Positions 18,064 to 26,535 of a stretch of DNA of 64,000 nt are shown here, in pieces. Position 1 is the stretch's first letter. Each line of letters opens with the position of its first letter. The translations under genes were made by a program, and so were the position numbers. Source of the stretch: Kalmanozyma brasiliensis GHG001 (Eukaryota; Basidiomycota; Ustilaginomycetes; Ustilaginales); the NCBI RefSeq assembly GCF_000497045.1, contig NW_015961970.1, positions 2,013,706 through 2,077,705 of the forward strand. Direction: 5' to 3'. Under the pieces are notes generated by a model that had not been told where the DNA came from, searched no databases, and was given only the letters and a program-made list of their open reading frames with translations.

Positions 18064-19953
18064 ATGTCTTCCCAAGGCACCCGCGAGACGGTAGTCTCGG
18101 CACCAGGAAAGGTTCTCATCGCCGGTGGCTACCTTGTCCTCGACCCGACTCATCCAGGCCTCGTCGTCTCCACCTCATCGCGCTTCTACTGTCATGCGCA
18201 ATCGCAGACCTCGCAAGCAGCATCGGTCAATGCTTCGGCGTCCAGTCGCACCATCACTGTGCGCTCACCGCAATTTGTAGACGCCGTGTGGGTCTACACA
18301 GCCTCGGCCGTACCTGCAGCATCCTCCGGCGATGACGCAACGAATAAGCAACACTGGATCATCGAACAGACCGCCGAATCGCGGCAAAAGGCCGGCCGCA
18401 ATCCTTTTGTCTCGCTCGCCCTCACATACACGCTGAGACTCGCAGCAGAGCTCAACGACTCGGATGAGATCGAAGCCATTTTCCAGCAGGCAGGTCACAA
18501 GGGCATTGAGATCACCGTCGCAGCAGACAACGACTTTTACTCGCAACGAGATACTCTCGATCTGCCAGAAGGGACAGCACCGACAGTGGACCAGCTCACA
18601 AATCTGGCACCTTTCTCGGCCCAAAAGTGTCGCATCGGCGACGTGCACAAGACGGGCCTCGGATCGAGTGCAGCCATGACCACCTCGCTGGTGGCGTGCT
18701 TCCTCCTACACCTCCAAGCAGTCGTTCCGAATGGGCCTGGTTCGCTAGCGACAGAAGACCTGGCTTTGATACACAACCTCGCACAGCTCGCACACTGTGC
18801 CGCCCAAGGCAAGATCGGATCCGGCTTTGACGTCAGTGCTGCCATCTGGGGAAGTCAGCTGTATCGACGCTTCGAGCCTAAGGTGCTCCAGGCTTGCCTC
18901 GACGAGGGCGAGAAGGTCCCCACCGAGGGGGAAGAGACGCCGGAACAGCGTCAAGCAAGGCTTTCTGCAAGGATCGAGCTGCTACCGGTTTTGGATCCAT
19001 ACAACCCATTGTGGGTTGCCGCTCCGGTGGCAGAGAGTGGCGACTCGCAATCGACCGCCACGGAAGGTCTTGCCGCTGCAAGCGATCATCACGTTCCGAA
19101 ACCGGCACCTCTGCAGCTGCCGCCTGGTCTCGACCTGCTTCTGGCCGACGTCGATGCGGGGTCAAATACGCCGAGCCTGGTCTCCAAGGTCCTGGCTTGG
19201 CGGAAGGAGAAGGCCGAGTGGGCCAAACAGCTATACAATGTCATTGCCTCTTCCAATCAGGGCCTCGCCGACAACCTCTTGCGGTTGCGACTGTTGCATG
19301 CCAGCGACTCAGGTGCGTACGAAGAGCATGTTGACTCAGCAGCGAAGCAGCTCTCCACAGAATGGGACGCAACACTCAAGACGCTGCCCAGGGACGCAGA
19401 CGACCAGCAGGATGGCGACGAGCACATCCCCGCGGTTGACCTTCGGGTCACACCACGCACGGTGCTGCAAGCCTTGATCGACGTGCGCAACAGCCTTCGC
19501 TCCATCCGTGCTGGCATGCGGGAGCTCGGTCAACGCGCCGGCGTGCCGATCGAGCCTCCCGAGATTGGCAGCTTGATCAAGAAGATCAGCGATCAAGTGC
19601 CTGGTGTTGTGGGCGGTAGCATCCCTGGCGCCGGCGGGTTCGATGCGTTCTACATCATCTACCTGAAAAGCGCCAAGAGCCCTCGCAACCTCTCGCAGCT
19701 CTGGGATGAGATCCACATGGTGAAGGAGGAGGCGGAGTCGAAGCTTACCTTGGGCCCGCTGCTGTCCCGGGCAGGTGGAGCAAAGACGACAACGGAAGAG
19801 ACCTCGAACGATGCGGTGGACGAATCGGGCCCGGTTTCGGCGTTGCTCAAGAAGCTCAAGGCATCAGAGCATGCCGGACAGGACTTTGGACTTCGACTGG
19901 AGAAGACCGATAGCGTAGAGGGTCTCAAGGAAGCTCTTGCGCGGTGTGCTTGA
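18064..19953 (+). CDS. ERG8: Phosphomevalonate kinase
   Basis: A 629-residue GHMP kinase that phosphorylates 5-phosphomevalonate in the mevalonate pathway leading to ergosterol, dolichol and prenyl groups. The ATG at 18064 is chosen because the open frame upstream has no earlier ATG (it begins at TTG) and MSSQGTRETVVSAPGKVLIA fits the family N-terminus. Visible motifs: SAPGKVLIAGGYLVLD (about 11-26); the ATP loop GLGSSAA (198-204); KIGSGFDVSAAIWGS typical of this enzyme; and the C-terminal GHMP motif GAGGFDAF (522-529). It is longer than yeast Erg8 (about 450 residues). The extra length lies in acidic or Ser-rich loops between the ATP loop and the C-terminal motif. It is transcribed in the same direction as TERT, 267 bp ahead of it. 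Confidence 0.94.
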   Translation: MSSQGTRETVVSAPGKVLIAGGYLVLDPTHPGLVVSTSSRFYCHAQSQTSQAASVNASASSRTITVRSPQFVDAVWVYTASAVPAASSGDDATNKQHWIIEQTAESRQKAGRNPFVSLALTYTLRLAAELNDSDEIEAIFQQAGHKGIEITVAADNDFYSQRDTLDLPEGTAPTVDQLTNLAPFSAQKCRIGDVHKTGLGSSAAMTTSLVACFLLHLQAVVPNGPGSLATEDLALIHNLAQLAHCAAQGKIGSGFDVSAAIWGSQLYRRFEPKVLQACLDEGEKVPTEGEETPEQRQARLSARIELLPVLDPYNPLWVAAPVAESGDSQSTATEGLAAASDHHVPKPAPLQLPPGLDLLLADVDAGSNTPSLVSKVLAWRKEKAEWAKQLYNVIASSNQGLADNLLRLRLLHASDSGAYEEHVDSAAKQLSTEWDATLKTLPRDADDQQDGDEHIPAVDLRVTPRTVLQALIDVRNSLRSIRAGMRELGQRAGVPIEPPEIGSLIKKISDQVPGVVGGSIPGAGGFDAFYIIYLKSAKSPRNLSQLWDEIHMVKEEAESKLTLGPLLSRAGGAKTTTEETSNDAVDESGPVSALLKKLKASEHAGQDFGLRLEKTDSVEGLKEALARCA

Positions 19954-20207
19954 TCCAATGTCGCTAGAATACCCTGCAACGAACTTGTGGCCATCAGACT
20001 CGCTCGCTAGGTGTAATTCCTGGGCGTGTAAGAAAGTGTGTGGGTTGAAGTGTAGATCGCTGGTGTTCCTTCGCAGTGCGCGCGTCCCGTAAAGTGGCGC
20101 AGCAGAACGCGACCTTTTTCGGAAGTGTTGGTCTCTGGGCGCAGTCAGGGTCCACTTCGACCTCCAGTCACACTGCTTCATCTTGCCGCACCAACACCAT
20201 CACTATC

Positions 20208-20243
20208 ATGACCAGTCAAGATGCCTGTGTCCGAGCCAGGTGA
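20208..20243 (+). promoter_or_regulatory. uORF overlapping the TERT start codon
   Basis: An ATG at 20208 opens an 11-codon frame ending in TGA at 20241-20243. It is out of frame with, and spans, the TERT ATG at 20221. Both ATGs have an A at position -3. If the mRNA starts upstream of 20208, ribosomes using the first ATG would pass the telomerase start, so translation of TERT would depend on leaky scanning. Confidence 0.6.
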
Positions 20244-23200
20244 CGGAGCGAGATGCTCTGTTCTTGAGCGACACTTCGCCAGGGTCGTGCCGCTCTTGAC
20301 CTTTGTCCGCGAGCTTTTCGACATCGAGGTAGCCGCGACCAGCTCGAAGCAAACATGCGCTCTCTCCGAGGAACAGTGGCAGCGACTCAGCCATACCCTC
20401 GTCGGCATCAACGACTGCAGTCTAGCCTCGCTCGCATCTCCGCCCCCTCATCGACCCGCAGCGAGCCAGAACGGACCGTGTACGACCATCCACGAGGCCG
20501 TGCAAGAAGCGCAACTGCAAATCCTCACCAAGGCATCTGCGCACGCCAACTCCGAGACAAGAGCCAAGTACGACGCATCGAACAACGTGCTGCTCAAAGG
20601 ATACCGGCGCCCTGATGATCGTCTCGAGTCCTTTCGTGTTACCTCGACCGGCCGACCGGGCCTGATCAATCTCTACCCAAACTCGATGGTCACCTGCCTC
20701 GTCCTCGAGAAGGAGTGGCACTTCCTCTTCGAACGCATCGGCTCGGCACGATTTGTTTGGCTGCTGGTAAACACAAGCCTCTTTGTACCGCTTTTGCGAG
20801 ATGGAGCTGATGGCACGTGCTACGTACAGCTGACGGGTACCGCGGTGAGCGAGGCTGCGACGAGCAGAAGCGTTGCGACAGCAAGCGACCCTCCAGCAGG
20901 ACTGAATGCAGCAGGGCTCAAACGCAAGCACAGCGAGACGCTTCCAGTCGCAAGGCTGACTGAGAGCGCACTCAACACAGACGTGGACTCGCTGGCCCCG
21001 GCGCTTGCCCCGCTCGCACTGTCAAAGCGAGCCAGAACGTTCGAGCGCGTCGACTCACGCTTCAGCGTGCGCTCAGCCACGTCGGCACCCGAACTCGACG
21101 GTGTACGAGGACGAGCATCAGCGCCTGCCAGCGTCGACAGAAAACCGTCCGAGATCGTCTTTGTGCGCAGTCGCATGTTTTACGCACGCTGCTCGCGCAA
21201 CAAGTCTGGACGAGTCGAGGTCGGTCTACCCAGCGTACACGTCCTGCCCCGTTCGTCGGTCAAGAAGGAGCTCGACAAGGTCCTCCCCAGCTCAACAGCT
21301 TCATCGACTCGCAGCAGGTCGGTCGTCCGCAGCCTCCGTGGAGAGAGCAAAGGCGACATTGCATCGCAACAAGCTCTGTTCCATGAAAGACGCACGCGAC
21401 ACTTGGCCAAGTACGTATTTCCGCGTCAGTTCGGTCTGCACAATGTCTTCACCGGCGTTCGCGACTTTGGCACGACGACGCAGCCCTTTCGAGACTACAC
21501 GGTGAGAGAGATCGAGATCAAGGCGCTCGGGGCCAAGCGCACTCCCAAAGCGCTCCGACCGGTACTTCCTCTATTGGCGAAGATACTTGCGAGACACGAC
21601 AATCTCAATTACAGAGCGCTGCTCGATCGCTGCTGTCCCTCGAGAGTGCCAAAGGGCAGGCTGACGGCACAGGAACGACAGCAGATCGTAGAGGATCTGG
21701 CCGAAGTGGAGACACTCGAAGCCACCCTCTGCCAGGATCTACCCGTGAACGGCACGCAGAAAGAGCGCAGCCGCAGTGCGCTCGCATCGACAACGCAAGC
21801 CAACGTCGTCAACTCACAAGCATCGACGGCGAAAGCCCCGCTAAAGGTTGCTTTCGAGCTTCCGCCGCCAGCGCCTCGCAAACCTCGCTACACAAATTAT
21901 GCCGTCCCGACTACAGGTCAAGTGGTCCACTTCATCACCCTCGCCATCAAAGCGCTCCTACCACGCGACCTCTTCGGCTCTTTACGAAACCAGAATCTCA
22001 TCCTCTCCTCCATCGGCGACTTCGTCCGGCTGCGACGCTATGAGACGTTCAACCTGCACCACATTGCGCAGTCTTTCCGCTTCACCGACGTCGATTGGGC
22101 GCTCCCACCCGCCGCCGTCTCTCACAATCGCCGTCTCTCACGCTCCGAAGCAGATTCACGCAAGGCGCTCATCCTCGAGCTTCTCTACTGGCTCTTCGAC
22201 GGCCTGGTCATCCCGCTCCTCCGCACGACGTTCTACATCACGGAGACGGCAGCATATCGGAACAAAGTGCTCTACTTTCGCCAGGACGACTGGCACGTTC
22301 TCTCGCGTCCCGTGCTGGGTCAGCTGAAAGAGTCGATCTTCGAACCGCTGACACGAGCAGAAGCGCTGAGCATGATGTCATCGCGCAAGCTCGGATATTC
22401 GCACGTGCGACTGCTGCCCAAGGAGACAGGCGTGCGGCCGATTGTGAATCTCAGGAGGAGGAGCAACAAGCAGGTGCATAACGAGCAGCAGCAGCGTGGA
22501 GAGGGAAAGGGCAAAGGGAAGGTGAGGGGTGGGACGACGAGTGCAAAGCAGAAGAGGGAGTCGCTGATGCTAGGCCAGTCGATCAACTATATCTTGCAGT
22601 CGGTATTTCATGTGCTGACGTACGAGAAGAGTCGGTTGCTGACGAGCTTCGGCGGAAACGACAGAGAGAGATCAACCGGGATGGGAGGAGGGGAGGATGT
22701 GGGACACGGCATGCTCTCGAGCTCCGTCTTTGGACCGAACGAAATCTACACTTCGCTCAGGACGTTCAAGCAGCACCTCGCGCAAGACCACTCACGTACC
22801 GGCGCCCCGCCCAAGCTGTACTTTATCAAAGTCGACGTGCGCTGTGCCTTCGACTCGATCGACCAAACCAAGCTGCTGTCGATCATCGAGTCGATCCTCC
22901 ATCGGGGCGCTACACAGAACGAAGAGGAAGGATACCGCATCCATCGGTTTGCCAAGGTCATGCCGTCCACGAGCAGCACCAAGCGCGAGTTCGTCCGCCT
23001 TGCTCGACCCGATGCGGAGCACATTGACTTTTTCTCCCTCGCCTCGTCGCTCGCTGTGGCCCTGCACGACGTCGTGTTCGTCGACAGTGTTGCGTATCGC
23101 TACGAATCGACGGCGTTGATTCTCAAACTGCTTCGTCAGCACATTACGGAGAACCTGATCAAGATCGGTAAGGAATTCTACCGACAACGGGTGGGGATTC

Positions 23201-24171
23201 CGCAGGGCTCGAGTCTGTCCACGTTGTTGTGTAGCTTTTTCTACGCGGATATGGAATCTCGCGATCCGTTCCTTGGCAGTCTCCGAACGGACGGGCGGAG
23301 TCTCCTCATGCGGTACACGGACGATTTTCTCCTGATCACCACGTCGCGTCGCACCGCTCGACGCTTCTACACCTCGATGCGCACCGGTCACCCGGAATAC
23401 GGCTGCTTCATCGCCCCCGACAAGACGCTGTGCAACTTTGACCTTCTCGACCCTACCTCTTCCCTTCCACTTGTCCCTCGCATCTCGACCGCCTTTCCAT
23501 GGTGCGGTCTGACCATCGATCCGCGCACCCTGGCCGTCTCGACCGATCTAGCGCGCTACGCAAACACCGACCTGCGCAACACGCTGACGGTAGAATACAC
23601 CCGTCGACCGGGCAGCGCGTTGGTCGAAAAGCTCATCCAGTCGGTCAAATCGCGCGCGCACATCTTGTTCACCGACACGGCGCTCAATGGGCGCACGGCG
23701 TACGCGAACGTGTACGCAACGTTTCTGGTGTCAGCGCTCAAGTTCGCCGCGTATCTGGGCGAATTGCGGCGATTTCGGGTGGTGTTTGATGCAGAGTTCC
23801 TGTGGAAGGCGGTGCAGCGCGTGGTGCGCTTCATGGGTAGGTATGTAGGGAGTCGCGCGACGAGTGCGAGGGCCAAGCTCGAGGGTAAAAAGGGAAGGGG
23901 AAGAAAGTGGAAGGTGAGCTGCACGTTGCAGGGGCAGTACGTGCACTGGTTGGGATACGAGGCGTTCAGAACGGTGCTCGAGCGGGAGAAGACAAAGAAG
24001 GGGGAGGCAAGGAGCGCGGTTTATCGCTGCATGGACAGAGATACAAGGGTGAGGCTCGTGGGGCTGATAGGGACCGCTGCCGCGGGAGCGGGGTACAAGG
24101 CCGCCAGGAGGAAACTTGGTGGGGTGGTGGCGCGGACGCTGAAGGAGGCGCAAAAGTCGCTACTCATCTAG
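20221..24171 (+). CDS. TERT: Telomerase reverse transcriptase
   Basis: A 1,316-residue intronless protein with the complete TERT order. The N-terminal region (about 1-500) is poorly conserved. An RNA-binding domain follows, starting near GQVVHFITLAIKALLP. The telomerase-specific T motif is FYITE...YFRQDDW (671-688). The RT motifs then come in order: 1 (RLLPKETGVRPIVNL, from 730); A (IKVDVRCAFDSID, catalytic D872); B (VGIPQGSSLSTLL, 991-1003); C (YTDDFLLIT, catalytic D1034 and D1035); D; and E, the primer grip WCGL (1094-1097). Between motifs A and B is the insertion (about 100 residues) expected in TERT but not in retroelement RTs. A thumb/CTE completes the protein. It extends telomeres by copying the telomerase RNA template. 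All three catalytic aspartates are present, so it should be active. A Gly/Lys-rich insert (about 755-780) sits between motifs 2 and A. No telomerase RNA gene was recognised nearby. Confidence 0.96.
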   Translation: MPVSEPGDGARCSVLERHFARVVPLLTFVRELFDIEVAATSSKQTCALSEEQWQRLSHTLVGINDCSLASLASPPPHRPAASQNGPCTTIHEAVQEAQLQILTKASAHANSETRAKYDASNNVLLKGYRRPDDRLESFRVTSTGRPGLINLYPNSMVTCLVLEKEWHFLFERIGSARFVWLLVNTSLFVPLLRDGADGTCYVQLTGTAVSEAATSRSVATASDPPAGLNAAGLKRKHSETLPVARLTESALNTDVDSLAPALAPLALSKRARTFERVDSRFSVRSATSAPELDGVRGRASAPASVDRKPSEIVFVRSRMFYARCSRNKSGRVEVGLPSVHVLPRSSVKKELDKVLPSSTASSTRSRSVVRSLRGESKGDIASQQALFHERRTRHLAKYVFPRQFGLHNVFTGVRDFGTTTQPFRDYTVREIEIKALGAKRTPKALRPVLPLLAKILARHDNLNYRALLDRCCPSRVPKGRLTAQERQQIVEDLAEVETLEATLCQDLPVNGTQKERSRSALASTTQANVVNSQASTAKAPLKVAFELPPPAPRKPRYTNYAVPTTGQVVHFITLAIKALLPRDLFGSLRNQNLILSSIGDFVRLRRYETFNLHHIAQSFRFTDVDWALPPAAVSHNRRLSRSEADSRKALILELLYWLFDGLVIPLLRTTFYITETAAYRNKVLYFRQDDWHVLSRPVLGQLKESIFEPLTRAEALSMMSSRKLGYSHVRLLPKETGVRPIVNLRRRSNKQVHNEQQQRGEGKGKGKVRGGTTSAKQKRESLMLGQSINYILQSVFHVLTYEKSRLLTSFGGNDRERSTGMGGGEDVGHGMLSSSVFGPNEIYTSLRTFKQHLAQDHSRTGAPPKLYFIKVDVRCAFDSIDQTKLLSIIESILHRGATQNEEEGYRIHRFAKVMPSTSSTKREFVRLARPDAEHIDFFSLASSLAVALHDVVFVDSVAYRYESTALILKLLRQHITENLIKIGKEFYRQRVGIPQGSSLSTLLCSFFYADMESRDPFLGSLRTDGRSLLMRYTDDFLLITTSRRTARRFYTSMRTGHPEYGCFIAPDKTLCNFDLLDPTSSLPLVPRISTAFPWCGLTIDPRTLAVSTDLARYANTDLRNTLTVEYTRRPGSALVEKLIQSVKSRAHILFTDTALNGRTAYANVYATFLVSALKFAAYLGELRRFRVVFDAEFLWKAVQRVVRFMGRYVGSRATSARAKLEGKKGRGRKWKVSCTLQGQYVHWLGYEAFRTVLEREKTKKGEARSAVYRCMDRDTRVRLVGLIGTAAAGAGYKAARRKLGGVVARTLKEAQKSLLI

Positions 24172-24540
24172 CATCGTCCGGATCCACAGGTCCTTTACTC
24201 TGTACTACAGACGGTGTGCTCTCACTTTGAATCGCTTGCGGTCCTGCGTGCACTGAGTGTCCCAATAGGGCCCGGTGCAGCGTCGTCAAGGGCGATGGTG
24301 GTCGGCATTTCTTGGCTTGTCAGATCGTCAATGAGCACATCTCGAGGAATTTTCCGAAGCTGCAGCTCCACTTTTTGGACTGCTTCCCCCGCGTCGAGAG
24401 CAACACCTTTCGAGCTCCACCGTCCCCACCACAACCTTTCCGGGAGCCAGATCAGCTCGATTGATCGCCTGATCGACGATTCTCGCTCTCGACCAGGATC
24501 TTGGAGCAAGGGCAACGGCTCAGATGCGCTTCTCCCATCG
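24172..24540. promoter_or_regulatory. Spacer between TERT and the CDK-like kinase
   Basis: About 370 bp. It is open in the kinase frame and contains in-frame ATGs at 24295 and 24331, so part could be coding (an N-terminal extension). I treat it as 5' leader because the predicted extension looks non-conserved. A short out-of-frame ATG frame (24524-24544) overlaps the chosen start. Confidence 0.4.
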
Positions 24541-26301
24541 ATGACAGACATGGCAGCGTCAGGCTCGAGGCGAGCTTCAACGACGGGGATTGGGGAGGAG
24601 TCCGAGGCGAAGCGGCCAAAGCTCTCGGCTTCGGCGCACGATGGGTCTCGCACTGGCTCGCTGAATGACGAATCCAATACTTCGCCTTCCGGTGGTCATA
24701 TTCTCTCCGAGCGTCACGGCACTGACGCACCCGATGGCCCGGCGAAGGCATCCCCACGAGCCGGCTCGGCCGCGCAACCGCCGAACGCGCACCATGGCGC
24801 TGCGGACCCGCCTCCCCTCGAAGCAAGCCGGACATCTGCATCCCAGTCATCAGCATCGACGACGCCAGCCGTCGAAGCAGGTCCTTCTACATCCGCAGCA
24901 GCCCCAGCACCAATAGCAGCCCCAGCAGCGCCACCTCGCGCACCGGACCCGTTCATCCCCGCCCCAGCCTGGTCCGCCCTCTCCCGCTCGGCCCATCCCA
25001 CCCTCACCCCCTCCCGCTCGATCTACACCTACGAACGCCTCAACCACATCCAAGAAGGCACCTACGGCGTGGTCTTTCGTGCCCGGCCGCGGGATACCAC
25101 TCCACCACCTGCCGTCTCGCGTTTGCGCCGGATCGGCTACCCCGGGGTCACCGCTGGGGAAGTTGCGGTGAAAAAACTCAAGCTGGACAACGCAGGCGGG
25201 AGTGGGTTTCCCATTACGGCCTTGCGCGAGATTCAAACGCTCACGCTTACGCGAAGCTTACCCTCGGTGGTGCGACTGGAAGAAGTGTGTGTGGGCAAGA
25301 CGCTGGATCAGATTTTCCTGATTCTGCAGTTTATGGAGCACGATCTCAAGTCTTTGATCTCCCTCATGCATCGGCGCGGGGTGGGATGGAAAGGTAGCGA
25401 GGTGAAATGTTTGCTCCATCAGCTGTTGACGGGCGTCAAAGGTTTGCATGCGGCTTGGGTGGTGCATAGGGATTTGAAAAGTTCCAACATCCTCATGGAC
25501 AATCGCGGGCGGTTGAGTATTGGGGATTTCGGTCTGGCGCGTAGGTTCGGTGACCCCATCGATGGGTGGAGAGACGTCCAACACCCACGAACCCATCTAG
25601 CCACACCCACCAACGAGGGGAATGGAGGGATGACCGATCTGGTAGTGACACTGTGGTATCGTGCACCGGAACTGCTTTTGCTCCATCAAACGTTGGAACG
25701 CCCACGATCAGCCGACTCCCCACCACGCAGCATGCCGCTGTACGACGAGAAGATCGATATCTGGTCCGTAGGATGCATCTTTGCCGAGTTGCTTTTGACC
25801 CATCAGTCGGGAGGAGGACTGTTTCAGGGCAAGAACGAGGCGGATCAGTTGCGAAAGATCGAACGCGTACTCGGCGCACCTAACGCTACAATTTGGCCCG
25901 AATTGCCGCTGTGGCGTGGGGCCTCGCAGGTCGCTCCCACGCCCTCCCCTACAGCGGTCGCAGACGAGGAGCGGAGGGTCAAACGTAGGTTAGAGCAAGC
26001 ATTCCACCCAACGCCACTCACAGAGGGAGCCCTGGATCTGCTCTTCAGACTCCTCCATTGGGATCCGAAACAGAGACCCAGCGCAGAGGCCGCATTGCAG
26101 CACGCATATTTCAAAGAGGCACCCAAGATGGCCCACCCAGATTCGTTCGGTAGCTTCCCCAGCGCTGCCAAGGGCGAAAGCGTCGAGGTGGACACGCCTA
26201 GCGCACCCAATGTACACGCACAGAGGGCTAGGGACGGGGACAGAGCGGACAAGGGAAATGCGGGAAAGGCCTACCAGATGGAATTCGATTTCACCGCTTA
26301 G
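24541..26301 (+). CDS. Cyclin-dependent kinase of the CDK10/CDK11 (PITSLRE) type
   Basis: A 586-residue Ser/Thr kinase from the ATG at 24541. The N-terminal 160 residues are Ser/Ala/Pro-rich. The kinase domain has the Gly-loop EGTYGVV (172-178), VAVK with Lys211, the cyclin-binding helix PITALRE (224-230, close to PITSLRE of CDK11), EHDLKSL, HRDLK (309-313), DFG (329-331), TLWYRAPE (APE 375-377) and DIWSVGCIFAELL. All catalytic residues are present. CDK11-type kinases act with cyclin L in transcription and splicing, and CDK10 with cyclin M; which applies here is not decided. DFG to APE is 49 residues where human CDK11 has 28, so there is an insert of about 20 residues in the activation loop (THLATPTNEGNGG region). 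In-frame ATGs at 24295 and 24331 could give a longer N-terminus. Confidence 0.9.
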   Translation: MTDMAASGSRRASTTGIGEESEAKRPKLSASAHDGSRTGSLNDESNTSPSGGHILSERHGTDAPDGPAKASPRAGSAAQPPNAHHGAADPPPLEASRTSASQSSASTTPAVEAGPSTSAAAPAPIAAPAAPPRAPDPFIPAPAWSALSRSAHPTLTPSRSIYTYERLNHIQEGTYGVVFRARPRDTTPPPAVSRLRRIGYPGVTAGEVAVKKLKLDNAGGSGFPITALREIQTLTLTRSLPSVVRLEEVCVGKTLDQIFLILQFMEHDLKSLISLMHRRGVGWKGSEVKCLLHQLLTGVKGLHAAWVVHRDLKSSNILMDNRGRLSIGDFGLARRFGDPIDGWRDVQHPRTHLATPTNEGNGGMTDLVVTLWYRAPELLLLHQTLERPRSADSPPRSMPLYDEKIDIWSVGCIFAELLLTHQSGGGLFQGKNEADQLRKIERVLGAPNATIWPELPLWRGASQVAPTPSPTAVADEERRVKRRLEQAFHPTPLTEGALDLLFRLLHWDPKQRPSAEAALQHAYFKEAPKMAHPDSFGSFPSAAKGESVEVDTPSAPNVHAQRARDGDRADKGNAGKAYQMEFDFTA

Positions 26302-26535
26302 CGAGCGGCCATTTGCGCAGAGATGATGACACACTGCCAGCCTGAGAGGGAAAAGTGTGCAAAGGGGATCAACAATGCATTGCGAGAATTCTTTCGCTTG
26401 TGCGAGGAATGGTGCGAAGATGAAGTTTGGTGTTGCTACAGGAGAGTGATTCTTGAGAATGACGATCATGCATCGGAGGCAAACTGTCAACCATTTCAGG
26501 GGTGTGAGAAAGGCGATCAGCATCTGTCATCCTTG
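26302..26535. other. Convergent spacer
   Basis: A 234-bp gap between the CDK-like stop and the stop of the convergent RGG gene. It may hold a short last exon of the RGG gene (26466-26483) if a possible 82-nt intron is used. Confidence 0.4.

Noticed and set aside
22800..23520. Reverse transcriptase motifs, considered as a retrotransposon
   Set aside because: The T motif, the TERT-type insertion between motifs A and B, the WCGL primer grip and the absence of integrase, RNase H or endonuclease identify telomerase.
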